Assembly (NCBI RefSeq): GCF_002846415.1 | Contig: NZ_PJMX01000001.1 | Coordinates: 1,302,001 to 1,366,000, forward strand | Reading direction: 5' to 3' | From: Streptomyces sp. TLI_146 | Lineage (GTDB): Bacteria; Actinomycetota; Actinomycetes; Streptomycetales; Streptomycetaceae | DNA length: 64,000 nt | Shown: positions 40,271 through 48,864 of the stretch, in pieces | Position numbering within the stretch: position 1 is the first letter of the stretch | How the letters are laid out: every line of letters begins with the position of its first letter | Made by a program: the position numbers and the translations under genes | The notes under the pieces: model-generated | The model's database searches: none | Seen by the model: the letters and a program-made list of their open reading frames with translations, nothing else | Told to the model about the DNA's origin: nothing

Positions 40271-42127
40271 ATGCACACCTCACTCAGTCGCACCGGGCGC
40301 ACAGTCGCCGGGCTCGCCGTGTTCCTCGCCTCCGCCCTGGGAGTCTCGGTGGCTCCCGCCGCTGCCGCGAGCGCGGCGGATCCGCCCGGCGCGGCCCCGG
40401 CCGCCCAGGTCGCGGGCCCCGGCACGGACTACGTCACCGACGACCCGTTCACCTCGGCGCGCACCAACTGGTTCCGCCAGGACCGCTTCGGGATGTTCAT
40501 CCACTTCGGGTCCTACTCGAACTGGGAGGGCGAGTACCGCCGCCCCGACGGCACCGTCTGCCGCAACGCCGAGTGGATCAAGCGGGAGTGCGGCATTCCC
40601 ATGGACGCGTACGAGAAACAGGCCGCGACCTTCAACCCCGCCGACTTCGACGCCAACGCCGTGGTCAAAGCGGCCAAGGACGCCGGGATGCGCTACATCG
40701 TCATCACCTCCAAGCACCACGAGGGCTATGCGATGTGGCCCACCAAGGTCAACTCCTGGAACCTGCGCGACCATTCGGCCTTCGACAAGAACCGCGACAT
40801 CCTCGCCGAGCTGAAGCGGGCCACCACCGCGGCGGGCATCAAGCTCGGCTTCTACTACTCGATCTGGGACTGGCACGACCCGGACTTCGCGAGCCCCGCC
40901 ACCTTCCCCAAGTACGAGCAGCGGATGTACGCGCAGCTCAAGGAGCTCGTCGACGGCTACCACCCCGACCTGCTGTGGTTCGACGGGGAGTGGTCGACCG
41001 AGAACCCGCACAACCCGTGGACCGAACGGGACGGCGAACGCCTACAGGCCTATCTGCACGGCATCAGCCCGGACCTCGTCGTCAACAACCGGGTCGGCAA
41101 GCGCCGTGTGGTGGACGGCGACTACGGCACCCCCGAGCAGGAGATCCCCGCCGCGCCCGTCGACGGCCAGCTGTGGGAGTCGTGCATGACGCTCAACGAC
41201 CACTGGGGGTACGCCCGTTACGACCAGAACTGGAAGTCCGGCACCGCGCTGGTGCGCAACCTCCTCGCCACCACCTCGCGCAGCGGCAACTACCTCCTGA
41301 ACGTCGGCCCCGACGCACACGGCCGCATCCCGCAGCCCTCGGTCGACCGCCTGCGTCAGATGGGCGACTGGCTGCGCGCCTCGGGCCAGGGCGAGGCCGT
41401 ATACGGCGCCCGCTACGGCGGTCTGGTCGACGAGCCCGCCTGGGGATCGGTCAGCCGCAAGGGCGACAAGCTGTACGCGGCGGTCACCCAGTGGCCGTCG
41501 GGCGGCGCGGCCCTGCATCTGAAGGCGCGTACGGCCTTCGAGGTGAAGGCGGCGCGGGTGCTCGGCAGCGGGCAGCAGGTGCGTGTCACCAAGGCCGGTG
41601 ACGGGTTCGACATCAGGCCCTCGGGCGCCGCGACCAACGCCGTCGCCACGGTCGTCGAGCTCACCGTGAACCCCGGACCCACCTCCCCCGCCAGAACCGG
41701 CCACGGGCTCAAGGAGGAGGTCTTCGACAACGGCTACCTCACCGGCACCCCGAAGGTCACCCGCACCGACCCCGCGGTGAACCACGCCTGGAGGTTCGCC
41801 GGTTCGCCCGACCCGACGGTCCCGGCGGACTGGTTCAGCATCCGGTGGAGCGGCACGATCGAGCCGCGCCGCTCCGAGACGTACACGCTCACTACCGTCT
41901 CGGACGACATGGCGCGCGTCTGGATCGACGGCAGGCTGGTGATCGACTCCTGGTCGCCGCACGGCCCGCGCGTCGACAAGGCCGACGTCGGCCTCACCGC
42001 GGGCAGGCGTCACACCATCAGGATCGAGTACGCGGAGCAGACCGGGGAGGCGCACATGAAGCTGCTGTGGTCCAGCCCGGGCCAGGACCAGCAGGTGGTC
42101 CCGGCGTCCCAGCTGTACGCGAGCTGA
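40271..42127 (+). CDS. Secreted GH29 alpha-L-fucosidase with PA14 domain
   Basis: A 618-residue exported enzyme with a signal peptide (TVAGLAVFLASALGVSVAP ... AASA). The GH29 barrel starts at about residue 60 (DRFGMFIHFGSYSNWEGEY, MRYIVITSKHHEGYAMWPT, GFYYSIWDWHD). The nucleophile is Asp238 in DLLWFDGEW. After a small beta domain, residues about 470-615 form a PA14 carbohydrate-binding domain (WFSIRWSGTIEPRRSETYT, RVWIDGRLVIDSW, HTIRIEYAEQTGEAHMKLL). It removes alpha-linked fucose from glycans outside the cell. The tRNA follows after about 105 bp, and a GC-rich imperfect hairpin lies at 42138-42171. Confidence 0.9.
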   Translation: MHTSLSRTGRTVAGLAVFLASALGVSVAPAAAASAADPPGAAPAAQVAGPGTDYVTDDPFTSARTNWFRQDRFGMFIHFGSYSNWEGEYRRPDGTVCRNAEWIKRECGIPMDAYEKQAATFNPADFDANAVVKAAKDAGMRYIVITSKHHEGYAMWPTKVNSWNLRDHSAFDKNRDILAELKRATTAAGIKLGFYYSIWDWHDPDFASPATFPKYEQRMYAQLKELVDGYHPDLLWFDGEWSTENPHNPWTERDGERLQAYLHGISPDLVVNNRVGKRRVVDGDYGTPEQEIPAAPVDGQLWESCMTLNDHWGYARYDQNWKSGTALVRNLLATTSRSGNYLLNVGPDAHGRIPQPSVDRLRQMGDWLRASGQGEAVYGARYGGLVDEPAWGSVSRKGDKLYAAVTQWPSGGAALHLKARTAFEVKAARVLGSGQQVRVTKAGDGFDIRPSGAATNAVATVVELTVNPGPTSPARTGHGLKEEVFDNGYLTGTPKVTRTDPAVNHAWRFAGSPDPTVPADWFSIRWSGTIEPRRSETYTLTTVSDDMARVWIDGRLVIDSWSPHGPRVDKADVGLTAGRRHTIRIEYAEQTGEAHMKLLWSSPGQDQQVVPASQLYAS

Positions 42128-42234
42128 GCCCCGCGCGGGGCGGCGGCCGGGATGTCCCCCGGTGGCCGCCCCGGGCGGTGGGGGGACGACTGGTCAAGGG
42201 GAGGCGCGCAGTGCCGTACAGTTGTGTTCACCGA

Positions 42235-42308
42235 CGCGGGGTGGAGCAGCTCGGTAGCTCGCTGGGCTCATAACCCAGAGGTCGCAGGTTCAAATCCTGT
42301 CCCCGCTA
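42235..42308 (+). tRNA. Initiator tRNA-fMet (CAT)
   Basis: A 74-nt cloverleaf. The acceptor stem CGCGGGG/CCCCGCT has the unpaired first position typical of initiators (C1 opposite U72). The anticodon loop CTCATAA holds CAT and the stem has the three GGG/CCC pairs that define initiator tRNA. The T loop is TTCAAAT. The CCA end is not encoded. Confidence 0.95.
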
Positions 42309-42314
42309 CTGTGC

Positions 42315-42350
42315 GAAGAGGCCCGCATCCTTTGGGATGCGGGCCTCTTC
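42315..42350 (+). terminator. Rho-independent terminator after tRNA-fMet
   Basis: A perfect 16-bp stem (GAAGAGGCCCGCATCC, 42315-42330, with 42335-42350), TTTG loop, followed by a T-rich CTTGTG. It also lies at the 3' end of the reverse-strand hydrolase gene. Confidence 0.95.
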
Positions 42351-42365
42351 CTTGTGTCCGCGCGG

Positions 42366-43121
42366 TCAGAGCGCGCGGTTCAGCAGGGCGAGCAGGGCCT
42401 CCCAGTGACGGGCGTCACCGGCCGCGTCGTACGCGGCGGTGTCGGCCTGGGTGAAGCCGTGCTGGGCGCCCTCGTAGACCTCGGTCTCGTGGCGCACCCC
42501 GGCCGCCGAGAGGGCCTTGTCCAGGCGGTCGATCTGCTCGGCGGGCATGCCCGGGTCCTGGTCGGCGTGGCCGAAGTACAGCTCCGCGGTGATGCGATCG
42601 GCGAGCAGGTGGGGGCTGTCCGGGGCGTCGGTCGCCATGCGGCCGCCGTGGAAGCCGGCCGCCGCCGCGACCCGCTCGGGGAACGATCCGGCGGTGCGCA
42701 GGGCCAGGCCCGCGCCCATGCAGTAGCCCGTGACGCCCACCGGCCCGTCCGTGACCAGCGGGGAGTCGGCCAGCCAGCGCAGATACGCGTCGGCGTCCCG
42801 CACGACCAGCTCGGAGGTGAGGGCGAATATGTGCGGGCCGATCACCTCGAAGAGGTCCGGCCGCTGCTGGGGGTCGATGAAGTCGGGCAGTTCGACGATC
42901 GGCGCCCGCCCCGCGCGGTAGAACACGTTGGGGACCAGGACGGTGTAACCGGCCGCGGCGATCCGGTCGGCCATGCCCTTGAGGTGGGGGCGGATCCCGA
43001 AGGCGTCCATGTAGAGCAGGACCGCGGGGTGCGGGGCGTTGTCGTCGGGGTGGACGAGATAGGCGTCGGCGGTGCCGTCCTGCGTGGGGATGTCCACGGA
43101 GGTTCCGAGCACTGTGGTCAT
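42366..43121 (-). CDS. Dienelactone hydrolase family protein
   Basis: A 251-residue alpha/beta hydrolase. The nucleophile is the Cys in VTGYCMGAGLALR, the acid is in FGHADQDPGMP and the His in YEGAQHGFTQAD, a Cys-Asp-His triad as in dienelactone hydrolase. The N terminus VDIPTQDGTADAYLVHPDD is typical. It could hydrolyse a dienelactone or another ester; the gene stands alone with no aromatic-degradation genes. Start at ATG 43121. Confidence 0.85.
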   Translation of the reverse strand: MTTVLGTSVDIPTQDGTADAYLVHPDDNAPHPAVLLYMDAFGIRPHLKGMADRIAAAGYTVLVPNVFYRAGRAPIVELPDFIDPQQRPDLFEVIGPHIFALTSELVVRDADAYLRWLADSPLVTDGPVGVTGYCMGAGLALRTAGSFPERVAAAAGFHGGRMATDAPDSPHLLADRITAELYFGHADQDPGMPAEQIDRLDKALSAAGVRHETEVYEGAQHGFTQADTAAYDAAGDARHWEALLALLNRAL

Positions 43122-43213
43122 GAACGTCTCTCTTCTCGTTCGTTCTTGCACATGTGACAGAGCAACAGCCTGTCACAAGCGTCCGAACGTGAAGATCCTT
43201 TTACTGCGCGTTC

Positions 43214-43248
43214 CGGCCAAATCCGGCCTGGCAGGCCGGATTTGGCCG
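43214..43248. terminator. Perfect hairpin between reverse-strand genes
   Basis: CGGCCAAATCCGGCCTG (43214-43230) and its exact complement (43232-43248) around one base. Probably the terminator of the cupredoxin-like gene, which ends 30 bp to the right on the reverse strand. Confidence 0.8.
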
Positions 43249-43277
43249 ATGGTGCGCAGCCGTCGCCGCCCGAGGCG

Positions 43278-44189
43278 TCAGGTCAGCACGACGACCTTGT
43301 GCATGCCCTCGGCGACGTGCGGGCGCCCGGTCCTGTCGTCCGGTACGAAGCACAGCAGCGCGTACGTGCCCGGCGGCAGGTGGTGGGTCTCCAGCAGCGC
43401 GGTGCGGCCCGGGGAGATGACACCGAGGCCGAGGGAGGGGCCGGTGAACGGCGGTGTCCCGGAGCCGTTGCCGCCGAAGAACGCCTGGATCTGGGCGTCG
43501 GTGGTGCCGCGCTTGACGGGCTGGAGCGCCATCTCGTGGAGCTCGTCGGAGGCGTTGTGGACGAGGATGTCGTCCTTGGCGCGGCGCAGGGCGTTGACGT
43601 CGAAGCGGGGACCGGCCGACGTCTCGCGGGTGATCACGATGCTGTCGGGGAAGGCCGCGAGGTCCTCGGAGGAACCGCCGTGCCGGCTCCCGCGCAGGTT
43701 CAGCGTGCGGGTGACCGGATGGGCCGGGTCGGCCAGGAAGGCGGTGAAGTCCAGGAGGACGACGGGGCCCGCGCCGATCGGAGTGGTGAAGGTCTCCGAC
43801 ACGGCCGGGGTGACCTGGGCGCCGCCGAGCGCGTCCGCCTCGTCACGTACGGCCGAGATGCCCCGCGCGGCATTGGTGGGGGAGGTCCGGTCGACGGCCT
43901 TGGCCAGGTCGGCGAGCACCTTGGCCACGGTGACACCGCGGTGGGGGCGGAAGGCCTGGAGGAAGTGGCCGTTCTTGTCGTCGGTCCTCACGTGGAAGGC
44001 GACGAGACCGGCCTGTGCAGTGGCCGGTGCGTGAATGCCCGAGGTCCCGATCGACACCTCGACGGGGTGGCGGCCGCGGCCGCCGTACTCGTCCTGGGCG
44101 GTGGCGGTGGCGGCGCCGCCGAGGGCGGTGGCGAAGGCCAGGGCGGCCGCCGCCGCCCTGGCTCCGTTGCGCAGCAGTGCGGTACGCAT
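43278..44189 (-). CDS. Secreted protein with cupredoxin-like C-terminal region
   Basis: A 303-residue exported protein with a signal peptide (LLRNGARAAAAALAFATAL ... ATAQ). The C-terminal 120 residues look like a type-1 copper fold: HNASDELHEMALQPVKRG, then TYALLCFVPDDRTGRPHVA and EGMHKVVVLT. This gives a Cys...His...Met order like plastocyanin or azurin, with an upstream His in ELHE. The N-terminal part (about 35-190) is an unknown beta domain. Copper binding is inferred from spacing only. About 120 bp separate it from the lyase gene upstream. Confidence 0.6.
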   Translation of the reverse strand: MRTALLRNGARAAAAALAFATALGGAATATAQDEYGGRGRHPVEVSIGTSGIHAPATAQAGLVAFHVRTDDKNGHFLQAFRPHRGVTVAKVLADLAKAVDRTSPTNAARGISAVRDEADALGGAQVTPAVSETFTTPIGAGPVVLLDFTAFLADPAHPVTRTLNLRGSRHGGSSEDLAAFPDSIVITRETSAGPRFDVNALRRAKDDILVHNASDELHEMALQPVKRGTTDAQIQAFFGGNGSGTPPFTGPSLGLGVISPGRTALLETHHLPPGTYALLCFVPDDRTGRPHVAEGMHKVVVLT

Positions 44190-44308
44190 GAATCTCCTGT
44201 CGTCGCGTGACCCCCTGTCACAGGGCAGCACCTACGGTGCCGGGTGACCGTCAGCCACGCAGACAGCAGGTCCGATCGGGGGTATCCCCGATCGGACGGG
44301 CCGCCACC

Positions 44309-45715
44309 TCAGTGCGGCTCGCGCACCGCCCGGTCCACGAGGGCCGCCGCCGCGCCCGTGTACCGGGCCGGGTCGCACAGCTCGGCCAGCTCCCCGGCGG
44401 TGAAGTGGCCGCTCAGCTCCTCGGACTCGGCGAGCACGTCCCCGAGCGGGCGGCCGGAGCGCTGCGCGGTGTGCGAGGCCCGGGTGAGTGCCTGCTTGGC
44501 CTCGGCCTTGCCGAGCCTGGGTGCCAGTACGGCGGCGATGCGCTCGGAGACGATCTGGCCGCCGGTCAGCGCCAGGTTCTCGGCCATCCGCTCCGGCCGC
44601 ACCTCCAGCCCCTCGGCCAGTTCCACCAGGGTGTGGGTGGCGCCGCCGGTCAGCCGCAGGCACTCGCGCAACAGCTGCCACTCCGCGTGCCAGGCCCCGG
44701 CGGAGCGCTCATCCTCGGACAGCACGCACTGGGTGACGCCGGCGGCGAGCACGGGTACCTGGAGCGCCGCGCTGCGCAGCAGCGTCGCGAGCACCGGGTT
44801 GCGCTTGTGCGGCATGGCCGAGGAGCTGCCCCGCCCGGTGACCGCGGGCTCGGCGACCTCCGCGACCTCGGTGCGGGTCAGCGACTGCACATCCACCGCG
44901 ATCTTGCCGAGGGCGGCGGCCGTGAAGGCGAGGGCGGCCGCGAGGTCCGCGAGGGGCGTACGCAGGGTGTGCCAGGGCAGTTCGGCCGTGGCCAGGCCCG
45001 TCTCCTGGGCGAAGGCGTCGGTGAGGCGTGCCGCGTACTCGCCCGGGTCCAGCGGGCCTTCGCCGTCGAGCCGCGCGTACTCCAGATATCCGGCGAGCGT
45101 CCCGGCCGCCCCGCCGAGGGAGACGGGCAGCCCGCCGTCCAGGACGCGCTCCAGCCGCAGGTCGGCGTCGAGCAGCAGCTTGCGCCAGCCCGCCGCCTTC
45201 AGCCCGAACGTGGTGGGGACGGCGTGCAGGGCCAGGGTGCGGCCCGCCATGGTCGTGTCGCGGTGCTCCCGGGCGAGCCCGGCCAGGGCGTCGGCGGACC
45301 TGGCGAGGTCGGCGCGCATCAGCCGCAGCGCCCGCTGGGCGACGAGCATCGCACCGGTGTCGAAGATGTCCTGGCTGGTGGAGCCGCGGTGCACATAGTG
45401 GGCGGCCGCCGGGTCCACGGCGGCGACGCGCTTGCTGAACGCCTGCACCAGACCCACCACCGGGTTGGCGGTCTCCCGCGCGGCCAGCGCCAGCTCCCTC
45501 AGGTCGAGGTGCTCGGCGCGGGCTTCGGCGCCGATGACCTCGGCGGCCTTCTGCGGCACGGTGCCGAGCCGGGCCTGCGCCCGGACGAGGGCGGCCTCGG
45601 CGTCGAGCATCGCCTGCAGCCACGCCAGGTCGCCGACCGCCTCCTCGACGGGAGTGCCGACGCGGACCGGCGAGAGCAGGCCGGAGTCGAGCAGGCTGCC
45701 GGGGCGGGTGGTCAT
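44309..45715 (-). CDS. Fumarase/aspartase superfamily lyase, CreD-like (nitrosuccinate lyase candidate)
   Basis: A 468-residue lyase. The superfamily signature is GRGSSSAMPHKRNPVLATL; HYVHRGSTSQDIFDTGAML and HALVPTTFG-like (AVPTTFGLKAAGW) are the other active-site regions. The closest general relatives are PcaB (3-carboxy-muconate cycloisomerase) and adenylosuccinate lyase. It starts in an ATGA overlap with the FAD-binding gene. That pairing is the hallmark of CreD/CreE-type loci, where CreD splits nitrosuccinate into fumarate and nitrous acid. No other beta-ketoadipate genes are near, which speaks against a PcaB role. Function is inferred from context. Confidence 0.7.
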   Translation of the reverse strand: MTTRPGSLLDSGLLSPVRVGTPVEEAVGDLAWLQAMLDAEAALVRAQARLGTVPQKAAEVIGAEARAEHLDLRELALAARETANPVVGLVQAFSKRVAAVDPAAAHYVHRGSTSQDIFDTGAMLVAQRALRLMRADLARSADALAGLAREHRDTTMAGRTLALHAVPTTFGLKAAGWRKLLLDADLRLERVLDGGLPVSLGGAAGTLAGYLEYARLDGEGPLDPGEYAARLTDAFAQETGLATAELPWHTLRTPLADLAAALAFTAAALGKIAVDVQSLTRTEVAEVAEPAVTGRGSSSAMPHKRNPVLATLLRSAALQVPVLAAGVTQCVLSEDERSAGAWHAEWQLLRECLRLTGGATHTLVELAEGLEVRPERMAENLALTGGQIVSERIAAVLAPRLGKAEAKQALTRASHTAQRSGRPLGDVLAESEELSGHFTAGELAELCDPARYTGAAAALVDRAVREPH

Positions 45716-47681
45716 ACGAGTGCTCCTTGCAGACGGTCGGGGGCGGCGACCGAGGTGGCGGGACGGGGCGGGAGGGCCAGCACCGCGCGGGCGATGGCGT
45801 CGGAGTCGGCCAGGGTCACCGAGTCCACGCCCGGCCGGATCCCGGCCGCGGTCACCCAGTGCACGGCCTCCGTGGGCACACCGTAGGCGAACCGGCGCGG
45901 GTGCGCCCGGCCCCGGGCGTCGCGGACGCGGTAGGGGCGCTCGGCTACGGCGAGGCCGCCGGTCTCGTACCCGGTCGTGCTGCCCTGGATGGGCACCCGG
46001 TGGTTGACGGCCTGCCCGGTGGCGACCAGGTGCTGGAGCAGCGGGTCGGCGGCGCGCCGCAGATCCGCCTCGGGCAGCCGCGCCTCGATGAGCACATGGG
46101 CCCGCAGGGGCGGTCCGGGGACGGCCCGGGACTGGGCGACGAAGGCGGGGTTGACCGTGTCGATGCGTATCTCGGTCTGCGGACCGGTGAGTTCGAGGAC
46201 GCCCGCCTCGATCAGCGCGATCATCTCCTCGATGCGCGAGGTGGGCGGGCCGATGGAGAGGAAGGCGTTCAACGGCGTGTACCAGCCGTCGAGTTCGTCG
46301 CGGTGCGAGTCGCCGTGCAGCCCGCTGTGGTCGACCGCGAGCCGGATCTCGTTGCGCAGGTCGCGCAGGACGTCGAGGGCGGACTTGAGCGGCCCGCTGA
46401 GGTTGCCGTACTTGGCCTCGCGCACGTCGTCGCGCAGATACCGGAGCAGCCACTCGCGGAACGCGTCCCGGTCGCCGAACTCCTGGCCGTCGTACGGGCG
46501 CGAAAGGCGCTCCCAGCTCCAGCGCTCCGCTTCGGGGATGCCGGCCGCGTCCAGTATCGCGTGCTGCTCTTCGGTGCTCTCGCAGGCCAGAAAGCGGTCC
46601 ACCAGGTCGGCGCGCTCGGCGCCGCGGCCGTGGGCGGTGAGCCAGGTGCCGTAGTAGACGCTCTCCACCTCGCGGGTGATCAGCGGCCACAACTCGTCGC
46701 GCAGACCGATCCGTTCGCCGTCGTCGGCGCGCTTGCGCAGGGTCTCGACGTGCTCGGGGTGAGCAGGCGGGGGTAGTAGCGCTCCGAGGCACCCTTCTCG
46801 TTTTCGCCGCGCGCGTGATAGGGAACGCCCCGGCGGGAGGTGGCGTACATCACCGGCTCCTGGCCCGAGGGGCGGTACACCAGACGGCCGTCGACGCGCT
46901 CGAAGGAACCGCCGCGGCCCTGGGTGAGCAGGGTCATGTGGTCGAAGAAGTTGAGGCCGAGGCCGCGCAGCAGGACCGGCTCGCCCGCCTTGACCACGCT
47001 CAGGTCGAGGTCGGCGGGGTTGGCGGGCTGGAGGTAGCGCAGGCCGTGCACCCGGGCGAGGCTGGCGGTCCGCTCCTCGTGGGCGGTCGGCCGCACCGGG
47101 ACGTGGCCCTGGGCGAGGATCACGGCGTCCAGACCGCTGAGCCAAGTGCCGTCGGACAGGCCCACGGCCTGCTCGCAGTCGGCCTCGCCGTGGCTGTCCG
47201 TCACGGCGACGGCGCGCGAGCGGTGGACCTCGATCGTGACGTGCGCGGGGGCGCGCCGGACGACCTGCTGGAACATCGCGGAGAGGTAGCTGCCGTAGAA
47301 GGCGCGGGTGGGGTAGGTGTTCGGCCCCAGGTCGCGGGCCTCGGCGAGGGTCTGCTCGTCGTGCCCGGCGCGCCCGCCGGACGCGGCGAGCTCGGCGGCC
47401 CACTCCTGGAGGGTGGGGCCGGGCTCGATGGGCCCCTCGATGCACGAGCTGGCGTCGGTGTGGACGGTGATCTGGGACGCCACCGTGTTCATCAGCAGCA
47501 GACGGGACTGGTCGGTGCGCCACACCGCACCGGCGCCGGGCTCGCACGGCTCGACGACGTGCACGGTCACCGAGGAGTGCGTCGGCTGCGCACGCTCGTT
47601 GGCACACAGCCGCTCCAGCACCGAGAGACCGCGCGGTCCGGCGCCGACTATGCACAGCGTCCTGGGCACGCCACTCCTCAT
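45712..47681 (-). pseudogene. FAD/NAD(P)-binding monooxygenase, CreE-like, with -1 frameshift
   Basis: From ATG 47681 the frame reads SGVPRTLCIVGAGPRGLSV (FAD Rossmann motif) through WLSGLDAVILAQGHVPVRP and SERYYPRLLTP. Near 46755-46761 the frame is lost: the reverse strand reads ACCCCGAGCAC, where ACCCCGGAGCAC would restore EHVETLRKRADDGERIG and the rest down to the stop at 45712. Restored length is about 656 residues, normal for the PF13454-type FAD/NAD(P)-binding family to which L-aspartate N-monooxygenases (CreE/FzmM) belong. Either a real broken gene or a one-base sequence error. It overlaps the lyase by 4 bp. Confidence 0.78.
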
Positions 47682-48024
47682 ACCAACACTCTCCTGTCGT
47701 CTTGACCGAGCGGTCCCGCGATCGGTACGGAACGACTTCCGGGGGAAAGGGGCGGTTGGCTGCTGGTTGTCGTTCCTCACATCGGGAAGATAGCCGTGGT
47801 GAGGTTGTTCGATCCAAGGACACCGGTCAACTGCGGCATCGTGCACAGGTGTTGGTCGTGCGGCGCTCAACTCACCGGAGAGCGAGGACCCGCAGGTCAC
47901 AGCCGTCGCACCGGGCGCACCCGGATGGCGTCGGCGTGTCGCGCGGGCGGCCGCGGGCCCGCACGATGGACAAGCGGAAGCGACCAGTCCGTAGAGAAGC
48001 CGTCCGTGTGGAGGTGCGGGAGCG
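47682..48024. promoter_or_regulatory. Divergent 343-bp promoter region with a GACCG/CGGTC palindrome
   Basis: Lies between the FAD-binding gene (leftward) and the maleate-isomerase gene (rightward). GACCG-AG-CGGTC at 47704-47715 is a perfect 5-bp inverted repeat only 23 bp upstream of the FAD-gene start, a TetR-like operator shape. The stretch near 47790-47830 is relatively AT-rich and may hold the rightward promoter. No small gene is seen. Confidence 0.45.
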
Positions 48025-48831
48025 ATGTGGCGACCTGATGGCTGGGACGTGCGGGTGCGCGTCGGTGTGCTCACGCCACACGGCGATGTGGGCCCCGAGT
48101 CGGAGTTCCGTGCGATGGCGCCGCCGGACGTGGGCGTGCACGCCGCCCGGGTGCCGTTCGGGGCCATGCGCCGGGGCGGCGCCATGGACTCCACGATCCC
48201 GCTGGCCCCCGTGCGGGCCTTCGCCGAGCCGCCGTACGTCGACGAGGCCGCGGCCCAGCTCGCCACCGCGCCCGTGGCGGCCCTCGCCTACGCGTTCACC
48301 AGCTCCGCGTACGTCATCGGCGCGGACGCCGAGGCGGCGATGCTCGCGCGGCTCACGGGCCGCGCCCACGGGCTGCCGGTGGTCGCCACCTGCGCCTCGA
48401 CGGTGGAGGCCCTGCACGCCGTGGGCGCCGGCCGGATCTGCCTGGTCGATCCGCCGTGGTTCGACACCGCGCTCAACGACCTCGGCCGGGCCTACTACGA
48501 GGCCGCCGGATTCGACGTGCGGTTCTCCGCACCCTGCGACCTCCCCAGCGAGCAGGCCCTCATCCGGCCGGACGAACTGCACGACTGGGTGGCCGGGCAC
48601 GTCCCCGAGGATGCCGACGCCGTCGTCGTGGGAGGCAACGGCTTCCGGGCCGTGGGAATGGTGGAGACCCTGGAGAACACCCTCGGGCGACCCGTACTGA
48701 CGGCCAATCAGGTCCTGTTGTGGGCGGTCCTGCGGGCGGCCGGGAGCGACACCGCCGCGATCACCGGGTACGGGAGGCTGTTCACGCCCGACGCCCCACC
48801 CCCGGCCGGAACCGGGGGCGGGGCCTCGTAA
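48025..48831 (+). CDS. Maleate cis-trans isomerase / Asp-Glu racemase family protein
   Basis: A 268-residue protein. VRVGVLTPHGDVGPESEFR is the maleate isomerase opening; two catalytic Cys regions would be VVATCASTVEALHAVGAGR (first Cys) and ADAVVVGGNGFRAVGMVE, where the usual second Cys of the 'CTNfR' motif is replaced by Gly-Asn-Gly. So one catalytic Cys appears missing, and activity may differ from maleate isomerase. It is divergent to the CreE/CreD-like pair, whose expected product is fumarate. The link is suggestive only. Confidence 0.72.
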   Translation: MWRPDGWDVRVRVGVLTPHGDVGPESEFRAMAPPDVGVHAARVPFGAMRRGGAMDSTIPLAPVRAFAEPPYVDEAAAQLATAPVAALAYAFTSSAYVIGADAEAAMLARLTGRAHGLPVVATCASTVEALHAVGAGRICLVDPPWFDTALNDLGRAYYEAAGFDVRFSAPCDLPSEQALIRPDELHDWVAGHVPEDADAVVVGGNGFRAVGMVETLENTLGRPVLTANQVLLWAVLRAAGSDTAAITGYGRLFTPDAPPPAGTGGGAS

Positions 48832-48864
48832 CAGGGGAGCCGCAGGCCCCTCAGCGCCGCGGCA

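Noticed and set aside
44309..45715. Annotation of the lyase as PcaB in protocatechuate degradation
   Set aside because: No other pca genes in the neighbourhood and a coupled FAD-binding gene points to a different pathway.
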